In this document: positions 26,783 to 35,750 of the stretch, piece after piece | Numbering within the stretch: the stretch's first letter is position 1 | Layout: every line of letters begins with the position of its first letter | NCBI RefSeq assembly: GCF_003384725.1 | Contig: NZ_QNVV01000004.1 | Location: forward strand, 1 to 64,000 | DNA length: 64,000 bases | Direction of reading: 5' to 3' | Source of the DNA: Chryseobacterium pennipullorum | GTDB lineage: Bacteria; Bacteroidota; Bacteroidia; Flavobacteriales; Weeksellaceae | Notes under the pieces: generated by a model | The model's database searches: none | Seen by the model: the letters and a program-made list of their open reading frames with translations, nothing else | Told to the model about the DNA's origin: nothing | Program-made: the position numbers and the translations under genes

Positions 26783-26823
26783 TCTTCCTATTTTGCTTCC
26801 TAAAATACCACTTTTTAAAAGAC

Positions 26824-26849
26824 AAAACCACCTCTTACGAAGTGGTTTT
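26824..26849 (-). terminator. Terminator of the T9SS type B cargo gene
   Basis: AAAACCAC (26824-26831) pairs with GTGGTTTT (26842-26849), with an inner TC/GA pair and a T-rich tail. It lies 22 bp past the stop of the 700-residue gene. Confidence 0.85.
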
Positions 26850-26870
26850 ATCTATTCAATATATTTGAAA

Positions 26871-28973
26871 TTACTCTCTGTTTTTAACCAATACCCAGCC
26901 TGTAAATTTGAAAGGAGTATGCGTTTTATCATTCTCATTCCAGGTTACGGAATACCAGTACGTTCCGGTAGGTACTCTTTTACCCCCCTGCATTCCGTCC
27001 CATTGATACCCATTAAAACGGTCTGCCTGGTAAATTTTCGTTCCATAGCGGTCAAAAATATTCATGACCAGGTTCTGTTTTCCGGATAATGCAGAGTAGT
27101 CGATCACATCATTCACTCCGTCTGCATTAGGAGTGATTACATTGACAAGATTAGGCACCACTACTACGATTTCTATGGGACTACAGTCGTAGGCATCTTT
27201 TACAGATATTTTGTGATCTCCCCTGGAAAGGTTGGTGAAGACATTTGAGCTTTGCCAGCTAATATTATCTATTGAATACTGATAAGGCGGATGCCCCCCC
27301 ATCACAGATATGGTAATGCTATTATTTGAAATATCAATGCCTGAAACCACAGGCTGCTCAGAAGGAGATACTTTTACAGTTTGTGTAGCAATACAATCAC
27401 CGGTTTTTAGTTTGACCCAATATATCCCTATTCCGACATTGATAGTTTGAGTCGTCGCACCGGTACTCCATTCATAGCTTTTGAATCCAGATCCAGCATC
27501 CAGCGTCGTCTTGTCTTCAGCACAGATGATCTTATCCTTTAGAATATCAGAATATACGGGAGCAATGACCAGTAATGTAATCCTGGCGATCGCATAACAG
27601 CCCTGGTTGTTGGAAACTCGGACATACACCACACCGTTAGGAGCAGTATAATTAATCAGGGTAAGAATTTCATTGGTCTGTCCTACCGCATCCGTCAGAG
27701 ATGGGTAGTATTTTTTTGTAACATTTGGTTGAGTGGTTACAATGGCTGTGGTAAGATTAAAGGATGCCGTCGCAGGATTTGCTTCAATAAAGCACGATCT
27801 TATAGTGGTGTCATTTACAACAACGACCGGATGGAATTTCAGATTAATCTGTGCGACCGCATTACATCCAAACTCAGAGATCACCTTTACATAAATGATG
27901 GCTTCAGCAGAAACAAATGCAGTTGGATTGATAATCTCATTAAGCCCTGCATTGAGATCTGCCATGCTGTGATAGTATTTCTTGGTCACCGTGGCACTGC
28001 CAATCACATCAGCTGTTGTAAGGTCAAACAGAGCTGTGCCCGCATTATTATTGTTGCACTCCGTGAGTGTTGCATTTTTAGCAGTAATAGAGCCATTTTT
28101 GAATTTAAATTTTCCGATCTGTTTGCATTTATTAAGCGGGTTATCAGGATTTGAAGCATCCGTATAGCTTATGCTGTAATAATAAACCGTCGTGGTATTT
28201 ACCATTTGCGGAGTCGTGATCGGATTATTTCCCGTCAAGGCATCATTCTGGCTGGTATGATAACTTACGCTAAAATGTTGATTTCCATTAATAATGTCTG
28301 CCGACAGTATAGAAAAATCAAACAGAACAGGACTGGAACAGATAACTACCTCTCTTGGATCTGCGGGATTTAATGCAGGGATTCCGGGAGGATTAAACGG
28401 GTAGGTCTGAATATTGGGATCTGTAAATGGTGAAGCGAGTGTTGCCGTTCCGCCCCATGTTAAAGAAAACGGAGCGGTAGTACTGCTGGTGCTGCTCACC
28501 CAATTGTCAATGAATAGATAATACGTCTGACCCGGCAACACATCCAGATATTTACAATAAGGTGTAGTAGAACCACCCAGGGCATTGGTAATCGTACTGG
28601 TCATATTCAACCCAGTATCTGCTCCGACTCCAATGACTGTTGCTGCATTACAGCGGATGGGCGACCCTAAACTCCCACAATTAACATCGGGTCCGAAAAT
28701 AGCCCAGTCATAATCGGCATCAGCATTATTCGGAACCAGATCAAAGGTGAGTGTTCCACCCGTGGCAATTGTTATTTTATACCAGATCGAATTATGTTCA
28801 CCCGTAGCATCTATACAGCTTCCCGAATTGACCATTTCTTTAATAGTCCCATATCCTGATGGACTGTACGTAATATTGGAATTACCACAGACAGCCAGTG
28901 CGGTGGCACAATCCTGCTGAGAATAAAAAGTATGCGACAGGCATACAAGAATAAATAGTAAAATTTTTCTCAT
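26871..28973 (-). CDS. Secreted T9SS type B sorting-domain protein
   Basis: A 700-residue secreted protein that T9SS would export and anchor at the surface. A signal peptide (about 1-18) is followed by a PKD/immunoglobulin-like region with repeated modules near residues 300-500; two of them share TVTKKYYHSMADLN and NVTKKYYPSLTDAV. A C-terminal gliding-motility-associated sorting domain, type B, follows: VITPNADGVNDVIDYS, MNIFDRYGTKIYQ and WDGMQGGKRVPTGTYWYSVTW. The adhesive or structural role is unknown. It lies on the minus strand between two terminators. A -7 box TATATTTG at 29029-29036 could start it. Confidence 0.93.
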   Translation of the reverse strand: MRKILLFILVCLSHTFYSQQDCATALAVCGNSNITYSPSGYGTIKEMVNSGSCIDATGEHNSIWYKITIATGGTLTFDLVPNNADADYDWAIFGPDVNCGSLGSPIRCNAATVIGVGADTGLNMTSTITNALGGSTTPYCKYLDVLPGQTYYLFIDNWVSSTSSTTAPFSLTWGGTATLASPFTDPNIQTYPFNPPGIPALNPADPREVVICSSPVLFDFSILSADIINGNQHFSVSYHTSQNDALTGNNPITTPQMVNTTTVYYYSISYTDASNPDNPLNKCKQIGKFKFKNGSITAKNATLTECNNNNAGTALFDLTTADVIGSATVTKKYYHSMADLNAGLNEIINPTAFVSAEAIIYVKVISEFGCNAVAQINLKFHPVVVVNDTTIRSCFIEANPATASFNLTTAIVTTQPNVTKKYYPSLTDAVGQTNEILTLINYTAPNGVVYVRVSNNQGCYAIARITLLVIAPVYSDILKDKIICAEDKTTLDAGSGFKSYEWSTGATTQTINVGIGIYWVKLKTGDCIATQTVKVSPSEQPVVSGIDISNNSITISVMGGHPPYQYSIDNISWQSSNVFTNLSRGDHKISVKDAYDCSPIEIVVVVPNLVNVITPNADGVNDVIDYSALSGKQNLVMNIFDRYGTKIYQADRFNGYQWDGMQGGKRVPTGTYWYSVTWNENDKTHTPFKFTGWVLVKNRE

Positions 28974-29028
28974 AGATATTTGGTTTAATGGTTAAATCAG
29001 TTTAAATCAGCTGAATACCAGCTTAACC

Positions 29029-29036
29029 CAAATATA
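29029..29036 (-). promoter_or_regulatory. Bacteroidota -7 box for the type B cargo gene
   Basis: The minus strand reads TATATTTG. A TTTG lies 15 bp upstream, a little short of the usual spacing, so this is a tentative promoter about 56 bp before the start at 28973. Confidence 0.4.
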
Positions 29037-29131
29037 CCTATAATTTAATTACAAATAATGAATTTAAAATAATTTTAAACTATTTTAAATTAATACATGT
29101 ATTTTTTACATACTTATACATTAAATAACGA

Positions 29132-29929
29132 TTATTTTATACTTGTGATATTGCCACAAAGATTTTCAAGGTGAAAAATTTTATGAAATGGACTTTTGAC
29201 TTCTTTGAGATGTTCCTTATCCTGGATAAAAGTATATCTTGAGGCAATTGAATTCATATCTGAGACAATAACCAGCCAACACTCATCAACGGATGTATCG
29301 TAATAAGGAAATTTTTCATTTTTCTTTTCAATAAGCTCCAGGATTTTCTCGGAGCACAGCTCATCGAAAAGATTCATACTGTATTCATGGGTAATGAAAA
29401 CATTTCTCCTGTGAAAAGATTTTCTCACACTTTTCACACATCCTACCCCTTTGTTTTTTTTGATGCTCTTATAAATATTGATAATATTTTCCTGCTGTTC
29501 TTCCAGGCTGTCAAATTTTACATGGTGATGGAATTCTAAAAAATAAACACCACGATATTTCGTAGTGTCTTCCTGTTCCAATAATATTTCTGCCTGACGG
29601 AATATCTTATTCAAAGTACTTTCCACCTTTTTCATTTCCAGATGATTGATCACCTCAGTAAGCTCTATACCAATTTTTTTATCATTGAGTTTTGCGATAA
29701 AGTCAGGGCTCTCACAGGTAAGATTTTCAAACCTCACTTCCGGAAAATGGTGCATGAAAGAATTCAGGAGCAGAATCTCCGATTTCTTCCTGTATTTTTC
29801 ACGGTCATGCAGCGGAGATTCATCTATTGTACGGTGATATTTTTCTATGGGCTTTTTTTTCAAATGCCGGTTCAGGTAATATAAACTCAGATTCTTAATC
29901 AGGTCTTCATCAGAAAATGTCTTTTTCAT
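29132..29929 (-). CDS. Orphan protein with PD-(D/E)XK-like motif
   Basis: I do not recognise a named family. The chosen start at 29929 gives about 265 residues. A region from Glu51 (EILLL) through ESPDFIAKL (Pro75, Asp76) to IGIELTEV (Glu89-Leu-Thr91) resembles a PD-(D/E)XK nuclease core, with Thr in place of the usual Lys. A later basic stretch (RKSFHRRNVF) and an aromatic strand (ECWLVIVSD) could complete such a fold. It stands alone; no methylase, toxin or helicase partner is adjacent. It could be a divergent nuclease, an accessory defence protein or a degenerate relative. Low certainty on function. Confidence 0.55.
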   Translation of the reverse strand: MKKTFSDEDLIKNLSLYYLNRHLKKKPIEKYHRTIDESPLHDREKYRKKSEILLLNSFMHHFPEVRFENLTCESPDFIAKLNDKKIGIELTEVINHLEMKKVESTLNKIFRQAEILLEQEDTTKYRGVYFLEFHHHVKFDSLEEQQENIINIYKSIKKNKGVGCVKSVRKSFHRRNVFITHEYSMNLFDELCSEKILELIEKKNEKFPYYDTSVDECWLVIVSDMNSIASRYTFIQDKEHLKEVKSPFHKIFHLENLCGNITSIK

Positions 29930-30099
29930 GTGTGATTTTTTTATTGAATTAAAGAACACATGCTGCCGTGGGCTTTCACATTAAAAGTTTTTGATAATCA
30001 AAAATTTACACTCTTAAAGGTAAGTAAAAAAACAATCCGATATCTACTTTTACAATTAATTTATCGATTAATTAATGTAGAGTTTATTTTCATAATTTA

Positions 30100-30107
30100 T
30101 ACCTTTG
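30100..30107 (+). promoter_or_regulatory. Bacteroidota -7 box for the alpha-glucan phosphorylase
   Basis: TACCTTTG matches TAnnTTTG and ends 25 bp before the start at 30133. A -33 TTG at suitable spacing is not clear. Confidence 0.55.
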
Positions 30108-30132
30108 CTCCTTCTAACACAAACCCACATTT

Positions 30133-31797
30133 ATGGATTTCAGGAATTTTAAAATCCCTTACAACATCAATCCCCAATATTCTCAAAAAACAGCCTACTT
30201 CTCTATGGAATTTGCCCTGGAGCAGGTATTGAAGATCTATTCGGGAGGACTTGGCTTTCTTGCAGGATCCCATATGAGAAGCGCATACAATCTGAAACAG
30301 GACCTTATCGGGATCGGTATTCTCTGGAAATTCGGTTATTACGACCAGGCGAGAAACCACGACCAGACCCTGCAGCCGGTATGGACCAGAAAAATGTACA
30401 GCTTTCTTGAGGACACCGGAATAAAATTTCAGATTGAGATCCACAGTGCACCGGTGTGGGTAAAGGTATGGTATCTGGATCCTGAAATTTTCAATACAGC
30501 CCCCATGTTCTTTCTTTCAACAGACGTTCCTGAAAATGATCATGTTTCAAAAACGATATGCCACAAGCTCTATGATGCCAACGAATCTACAAAGCTTGCA
30601 CAATACATCCTGTTAGGAAAAGGCGGTGCAAAGCTTCTAGATGAAATGAATATTGAAAGAGAGGTCTATCACCTGAACGAAGCGCATGGACTTCCGGCAG
30701 CTTTTTATCTGCTTAAAAAATACAACGGTGACCTGAATAAAGTACGTGAAAAGCTGGTATTCACAACCCACACGCCCGAAGAAGCAGGAAACGAGAAGCA
30801 TAATGTAAGACTCTGCTATGACATGTCTTACTTCTCCGGTTACAGCATGGAAGAAGTAAAGGCTATCGAAGGAGCAGCGGACGACCGGTTCAATCACTCC
30901 CTCTGCGCCCTGAAAATGGCCAGAATGGCTAATGGGGTTTCGCAACTCCACGGGGTGGTCTCCAGAACCATGTGGAGCAAATATCCGGGGATATGTGAAA
31001 TTACATCTATTACCAACGCACAGGAATTTAAATACTGGGCGGATAAGCCTCTTTATAATGCGAAAGATGAAAATGACGAAACCGTTTTTGATTACCGCAA
31101 AAAACATTTAAAGAAAAAGCTGTTCAGTATTGTAGCTGATCAGACCGGAAATCTGTTCAACCCCAATATTTTCACCATCGTATGGGCCAGAAGATTTGCC
31201 GGATATAAACGAGCAGACCTTCTTCTGCATGATAAAGAAAGATTCTACAGGCTCCTGAATAATCCGAAGTACCCAGTACAGATTATCTGGGCGGGGAAAC
31301 CCTATCCAATGGACTATTCTGCCCTATCAACATTTAATACTTTGGTTGAAGAAAGCAAAAATCATAAAAATATGGCTGTGCTTACAGGCTATGAGCTTTC
31401 TTTGAGTAAATCATTAAAACAAGGTTCCGACTTATGGCTAAACAATCCGAGGGTTCCAAGAGAAGCTTCAGGAACCTCAGGGATGACCGCCGCGATGAAC
31501 GGTTCTGTCAACTTATCCACAGATGATGGCTGGATTCCCGAATTTGCAAAGCACGGAGAAAATTCTTTCGTTGTCCCTAAAGCTGATTATTTAAATATGA
31601 GTATCTACGAGCAGGATAATTATGATCTGAATACATTATATGAAATTCTTGAAAATGAAATTCTTCCTGCCTATTATGACCGTCCCGATCAGTGGAGAAA
31701 AATTCAGTACAACGCTATGAATGATGTAAAGGAACAGTTCAACAGCGATAGAATGGCTGATGAATATTATAAGGTATTGTATCACAAGCCGGAATAG
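30133..31797 (+). CDS. Short-form alpha-glucan phosphorylase-like protein (GT35)
   Basis: A 554-residue member of the short alpha-glucan phosphorylase subfamily, which normally releases glucose-1-phosphate from glycogen or maltodextrin. Visible motifs are YFSMEFALEQVLKIYSGGLGFLAGSHMRSA, HLNEAHGLPAAFYL, TTHTPEEAGNE, GYKRADLLL and LWLNNPRVPREASGTSGMTAAMNGS. In the last motif the PLP-binding lysine of the family (Lys in SGTxxMK) is Thr452. I confirmed this from codon ACC at 31486-31488. The enzyme may therefore use another chemistry or be inactive. A terminator follows. I see no neighbouring glycogen gene, unlike many glg operons. Confidence 0.85.
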   Translation: MDFRNFKIPYNINPQYSQKTAYFSMEFALEQVLKIYSGGLGFLAGSHMRSAYNLKQDLIGIGILWKFGYYDQARNHDQTLQPVWTRKMYSFLEDTGIKFQIEIHSAPVWVKVWYLDPEIFNTAPMFFLSTDVPENDHVSKTICHKLYDANESTKLAQYILLGKGGAKLLDEMNIEREVYHLNEAHGLPAAFYLLKKYNGDLNKVREKLVFTTHTPEEAGNEKHNVRLCYDMSYFSGYSMEEVKAIEGAADDRFNHSLCALKMARMANGVSQLHGVVSRTMWSKYPGICEITSITNAQEFKYWADKPLYNAKDENDETVFDYRKKHLKKKLFSIVADQTGNLFNPNIFTIVWARRFAGYKRADLLLHDKERFYRLLNNPKYPVQIIWAGKPYPMDYSALSTFNTLVEESKNHKNMAVLTGYELSLSKSLKQGSDLWLNNPRVPREASGTSGMTAAMNGSVNLSTDDGWIPEFAKHGENSFVVPKADYLNMSIYEQDNYDLNTLYEILENEILPAYYDRPDQWRKIQYNAMNDVKEQFNSDRMADEYYKVLYHKPE

Positions 31798-31811
31798 TTA
31801 TACAAAATTAG

Positions 31812-31838
31812 GCGAACTCATATTGACGTTCGCTTTTT
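31812..31838 (+). terminator. Terminator of the phosphorylase gene
   Basis: GCGAAC (31812-31817) pairs with GTTCGC (31828-31833) and is followed by TTTTT. It ends the plus-strand phosphorylase transcript. Confidence 0.8.
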
Positions 31839-31846
31839 ACCATAAA

Positions 31847-31872
31847 AAACGCCCGAATGTTTCCGGGCGTTT
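31847..31872. terminator. Terminator of the DUF6496 unit (usable on both strands)
   Basis: AAACGCCCG (31847-31855) pairs perfectly with CGGGCGTTT (31864-31872). On the minus strand it is followed by TTTTTATGG, so it serves the minus-strand genes ending at 31883; plus-strand use is also possible. Confidence 0.88.
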
Positions 31873-31882
31873 GTATTTGGTG

Positions 31883-32071
31883 TTATTTACTTTTTTTCTT
31901 GGCAGGCACTTTTAATCCTTTCTCTTTTGCTTCAGAAATTCCGATTGCAACAGCCTGTTTTCTGCTTGTCACTTTCTTTCCGGAAGATGATTTCAATTTC
32001 CCTTCCTTGAATTCGTGCATTACTTTTCCTACTTTGTCCTGAGCTTTTTCTGAATATTTTGTTTTGCTCAT
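31883..32071 (-). CDS. Small basic DUF6496-like protein
   Basis: A 62-residue, very basic protein of the DUF6496 type, with the recognisable core KYSEKAQDKVGKVMHEFKEGKLKSS and SRKQAVAIGISEAKEKG. It is lysine-rich and ends in a run of lysines (KKKSK). Such small proteins may bind nucleic acid, but no function has been shown. It shares its strand with the hypothetical gene just upstream (11-bp gap) and ends at a terminator, so the two probably form one unit. Confidence 0.85.
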   Translation of the reverse strand: MSKTKYSEKAQDKVGKVMHEFKEGKLKSSSGKKVTSRKQAVAIGISEAKEKGLKVPAKKKSK

Positions 32072-32082
32072 GATGATGTTTT

Positions 32083-32556
32083 TTAAGATTTTGGCAGGGA
32101 TACCCCTAATTCGTAAACTTTGGCATTTTTCAAATATTTTGAACGTTCTCTCGACGTTACCGACTCAAAGTGGTCGTTTTTGATCACAATAATAGGATCT
32201 TCTGCATTCTCAATTTCAAAATTAGCTAAATATCTTTCATCCGGTGGGGATTGCAGCTGTTTTGCCTTAATTTTCTGCAGTTCATCCGCATATTTTCTAA
32301 ATCCGGGATCAGATGAGTGAATAAATTTGTATTCATCGCCTGCATACACATAGTAATGAAGTTTCTTTTCTATCAATCCTGCTTCATCTGTAATTTCGGG
32401 ATTATCATTTCCTCCTTTAAATCCTACTTCTACCAACACGCCTCCTTTTTTTGCTGCGCATTCTTCAGCATCTTGAAAGCTGGAAAAACCTGTATAAACA
32501 ATCTTATCGGTTAACTCATATCGGTTTAGTTTCTGGTTGTATGCATTCGTGTCCAT
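32083..32556 (-). CDS. Conserved hypothetical protein
   Basis: I do not recognise a family. The 157-residue protein has no signal peptide or membrane segment and is likely cytoplasmic. It is rich in charged residues, with a possible beta-rich N-terminal half (KIVYTGFSSFQDAEECAAKKGGVLVEVGF) and a YYVYAGDEYKFIHSSDPG segment. It lies 11 bp upstream of the DUF6496-like gene and is divergent from the dipeptidyl peptidase gene. Nothing points to a specific role beyond co-transcription with DUF6496. Confidence 0.7.
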   Translation of the reverse strand: MDTNAYNQKLNRYELTDKIVYTGFSSFQDAEECAAKKGGVLVEVGFKGGNDNPEITDEAGLIEKKLHYYVYAGDEYKFIHSSDPGFRKYADELQKIKAKQLQSPPDERYLANFEIENAEDPIIVIKNDHFESVTSRERSKYLKNAKVYELGVSLPKS

Positions 32557-32649
32557 AATTATTTTCTGCTTTGATTATACTTAAAGATATTCAATTTTTT
32601 TGCCAAAACTCTTATTTGAAAAGCTTTTTTATACAATTAATAAAATTAT

Positions 32650-32657
32650 TATCTTTG
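32650..32657 (+). promoter_or_regulatory. Bacteroidota -7 box for dipeptidyl peptidase
   Basis: TATCTTTG matches TAnnTTTG and ends 19 bp before the start at 32677. The strongest nearby TTG is too far for a classical -33. Confidence 0.55.
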
Positions 32658-32676
32658 AAATCCATTAATGCTAGAA

Positions 32677-34806
32677 ATGAAAAAACTACTTTTAACTCTT
32701 ACTGTCGCTGCAGTATTTCAAAATGTATCCGCACAGGAGATTACTTTAGATAAAATATATTCAGGATATTACCGTGGCAAAGGCATTGCCGGAATTACAT
32801 CTATGAAAAACGGAGAAAACTATCTGGTTATCGAACAAACCGGAATTGCCAAGTATTCGTACAAAACGTCTCAAAAGGAAGGAAATATTGTGGACGGACA
32901 GTTTGAAGGCTATACGTTTTCAGATGACGAATCTAAAATTCTTTTGCAGGTAGCAAGCCAGCCTATTTACAGGCATTCTTTCCTGGGAACATTTGATATC
33001 AAAGATTTAAAGACCGGAAAAATAACACCCCTGAATAACAGAAAACCTGTCCAGGAGCCTTTATTTTCACCAGATGCTACCAAAGTTGCCTTTATCTCTG
33101 ACAACAATCTGTTCTATCAGGATCTTACTTCAGGAAAAATTACACAGATAACGACTGACGGTAAAAAGAATTCCATCATCAATGGTTTAGCTGACTGGGT
33201 GTATGAGGAAGAGTTCGGACATGCCAGACAGTATGAATGGACAAAAAATTCTGATGCCATAGTCTATGTAAAATCTGATGAGAGCCAGGTTCCGGAAATT
33301 TATATTCCGATCTATGGAAAAAATCTTTATCCGGCAGAAATGCGTTACAAATATCCTAAGGCGGGAGAGAAAAACTCAGTAGTTTCTGCACAGCTATACC
33401 GCCTGGATAGTGGAAAAACTATGGCACTGAATTTAGGATCATTTAAAAATTATTATATCCCAAACGTTTTCCAAACTGCAAAACCAGATGAAATAGTTCT
33501 GATCACTTCCGAAAGAATCCAGAATGCTTCTGACATCCTGAAAGTAAATACCAAAACAGGAGCGGTTCAAAAGTTGTTTACAGAAACTGATGAAAAGTGG
33601 ATCGATACAGACAGTCCTACTTTGGAATTTATGGAAGACGATTCTTTCCTTTGGGCTTCAGAAAGAGACGGAAACCGTCACCTTTACTGGTATGACAAAG
33701 ATGGAAAGCTGAAAAAACAGATTACCAAAGGAAATTGGGAAGTAACTGATTATTACGGATTCAATCCGAAATCAAAAGAAATTTACATACAGACCACTGA
33801 AAAGGGAAGCATTAATAAAGTTGTCTCCAAAGTAAATATTGACAATGGAAAAAGTCAGCTGATTTCCAATGCAGAAGGAAACAATTCTGCCAACTTCAGT
33901 AAAAATTACAAGTATTTCATTGAAACATCTTCTACAGCGAAGAGACCGTACACCTACGTACTGAAAGATGGAAATGGTAAGACGGTAAAAGAACTTCAGA
34001 ATAATAATGATCAGTTACAGAAATTAAAAACAGACAATTTTGCTGAAAAGGAATTTATCACGATTCCTAATGCAGTGGGTGATCAAATGAATGCATGGAT
34101 CATGAAGCCTAAAAACTTTGATCCTAATAAAAAGTATCCGCTATTCATGTTCCAGTATTCCGGACCAGGATCTCAACAGGTTGCCAATTCATGGGATAAC
34201 GGAAATGCAATGTGGTTCAATCATCTGGTACAAAAAGGATATATTGTGGCTTGTGTGGATGGGCGTGGCACCGGTTATAAGGGGGCAAAATTCAAAAAAG
34301 TCACCTATATGAACCTTGGAAAATATGAGATTGAAGATCAGATTACTGCTGCAAAGTGGTTCGGAAACCAATCGTATATTGATAAAAGCAGAATCGGGAT
34401 GTTCGGTTGGAGCTTTGGAGGATACATGACCAGCTTAGCCATGACCAAAGGAGCAGATGTTTTCAAAATGGGAATTGCCGTAGCACCGGTAACCAACTGG
34501 AGATATTATGATTCTGTATATACAGAAAGATTCATGAGAACACCACAGGAAAATCCGGACGGATATGATAAAAATTCCCCTACAGAATATTCTAATCTGT
34601 TGAAAGGAAAATTTCTTCTGATTCACGGAACAGCTGATGACAATGTACACTTCCAGAACTCTATGGAATTCTCTGAAGCTCTGATTCAGAATAAAAAACA
34701 ATTTGATTTCATGGCCTATCCGGATAAAAACCACGGAATCTACGGCGGACAGACCAGACCGCAATTGTATCAGAAAATGACCGATTTCATTCTGAATAAT
34801 TTATAA
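32677..34806 (+). CDS. Dipeptidyl peptidase IV (S9B)
   Basis: A periplasmic serine peptidase that cuts Xaa-Pro (or Ala) dipeptides from N-termini. The start at 32677 gives a signal peptide ending near NVSAQ; the ATG at 32668 is an alternative. An eight-bladed propeller with the substrate-binding double Glu in DWVYEEEF (Glu177-179) precedes the alpha/beta hydrolase domain. The triad is Ser579 in GWSFGGY, Asp654 in GTADDNVHF and His686 in KNHGIYGG; spacing closely matches human DPP4. At about 709 residues it is of normal length. Downstream peptide transporters suggest co-use in peptide uptake. Confidence 0.95.
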   Translation: MKKLLLTLTVAAVFQNVSAQEITLDKIYSGYYRGKGIAGITSMKNGENYLVIEQTGIAKYSYKTSQKEGNIVDGQFEGYTFSDDESKILLQVASQPIYRHSFLGTFDIKDLKTGKITPLNNRKPVQEPLFSPDATKVAFISDNNLFYQDLTSGKITQITTDGKKNSIINGLADWVYEEEFGHARQYEWTKNSDAIVYVKSDESQVPEIYIPIYGKNLYPAEMRYKYPKAGEKNSVVSAQLYRLDSGKTMALNLGSFKNYYIPNVFQTAKPDEIVLITSERIQNASDILKVNTKTGAVQKLFTETDEKWIDTDSPTLEFMEDDSFLWASERDGNRHLYWYDKDGKLKKQITKGNWEVTDYYGFNPKSKEIYIQTTEKGSINKVVSKVNIDNGKSQLISNAEGNNSANFSKNYKYFIETSSTAKRPYTYVLKDGNGKTVKELQNNNDQLQKLKTDNFAEKEFITIPNAVGDQMNAWIMKPKNFDPNKKYPLFMFQYSGPGSQQVANSWDNGNAMWFNHLVQKGYIVACVDGRGTGYKGAKFKKVTYMNLGKYEIEDQITAAKWFGNQSYIDKSRIGMFGWSFGGYMTSLAMTKGADVFKMGIAVAPVTNWRYYDSVYTERFMRTPQENPDGYDKNSPTEYSNLLKGKFLLIHGTADDNVHFQNSMEFSEALIQNKKQFDFMAYPDKNHGIYGGQTRPQLYQKMTDFILNNL

Positions 34807-34817
34807 GCAAGGAGGTG

Positions 34818-35624
34818 ATGAGGCCTGCACTGTATATATTTTTTTTATTGTTTTGTTCTGCCCTGTTCTCACAGACAGCAGTGACAGATGATGGAAGAAA
34901 AATTATGCTTTTTTCCAATAAAACCTGGGAGCCTGCGAGTGAAGAACTAGGAAAATTCTCTACATTGGAAGCGTACACTGCAGGTGATCAAAAGGTGATT
35001 ATTTCGTCTGAACATACTTGGAAATTCAAGAATAAAGAAACAGAAAGTCTGTATGAAAATACGGTGATCAATAAGAAAAAGTTTACCGCAGCAAAAGCAG
35101 CTTCATCACTTGCTCATAGTAAAAGAGTAGATGCTGGTTTTTATTATGATCCAAAAAAATGGATCATCTTGGAAGAGCAGCCACAGTCTCATTTGGGAGA
35201 AATTTTATTGCAGGGATTTGCCAACAAAGAGCTGTATGCGTCTTTCGGAAGTTCTGAATTGGATGAAGGAACTACATTAAGAAATTTAAAAGACCAGCTA
35301 TTGACAGATTTTCTAATGAATCCCAGTTATTATAAGATCAAAAAGACAGAATTAAGAACAGTGAATGGCATAGAAATGTTTTATATCATGTTTTATGCTA
35401 AAAAATCCGGTGAGGTAGTACTGCAAAACTACTTTATTCCTGACACCCGATACTTTTCAGTAATAAGTGCCAGGATTCCGGAAAAAAAATTTGCTTCTTA
35501 TGAAAAAGACATGCAGGATTTTATCAATGGAATGGTCGCTATAAAGACAGAAAAATATGTTGAAAGAATAAATGTTCAGGCTCCTGCCCCGCCACCGCCT
35601 TTAACAACTGAAAAATCACGGTAA
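34818..35624 (+). CDS. Secreted hypothetical protein, DUF3157-like start
   Basis: A 268-residue protein with a signal peptide (about residues 1-17, FFLLFCSALFSQ) and an N-terminal segment TDDGRKIMLFSNKTWEP that resembles DUF3157 (DG..v.L...gtW). The same type of segment recurs as AGDQKVIISSEHTWKF, so the N-terminus may be a repeated beta-hairpin. The remainder has no recognised domain, and the C-terminus is proline-rich (PAPPPPL). It starts 11 bp after the peptidase stop, so it is likely co-transcribed and translated with it. An overlapping GTG start at 34815 is possible. A near-perfect anti-SD match overlaps the start. Confidence 0.8.
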   Translation: MRPALYIFFLLFCSALFSQTAVTDDGRKIMLFSNKTWEPASEELGKFSTLEAYTAGDQKVIISSEHTWKFKNKETESLYENTVINKKKFTAAKAASSLAHSKRVDAGFYYDPKKWIILEEQPQSHLGEILLQGFANKELYASFGSSELDEGTTLRNLKDQLLTDFLMNPSYYKIKKTELRTVNGIEMFYIMFYAKKSGEVVLQNYFIPDTRYFSVISARIPEKKFASYEKDMQDFINGMVAIKTEKYVERINVQAPAPPPPLTTEKSR

Positions 35625-35627
35625 TAT

Positions 35628-35659
35628 AAAACTCCTTTCAAAAAATTGAAAGGAGTTTT
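35628..35659 (+). terminator. Terminator of the peptidase operon
   Basis: A perfect 14-bp stem AAAACTCCTTTCAA/TTGAAAGGAGTTTT (35628-35641, 35646-35659) with a 4-nt loop, 3 bp past the stop. T-tracts are present on both strands. Confidence 0.93.
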
Positions 35660-35721
35660 ATATTTATTTCATTAATCATTTGGGGCTGTATTATTTATTT
35701 TATCAATTGAAATTAAAAACT

Positions 35722-35729
35722 TATTTTTG
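35722..35729 (+). promoter_or_regulatory. Bacteroidota -7 box for the first POT transporter
   Basis: TATTTTTG matches TAnnTTTG and ends 21 bp before the start at 35751. The -33 element is not clear. Confidence 0.5.
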
Positions 35730-35750
35730 AGGAATTTGAAATTTGAATAT

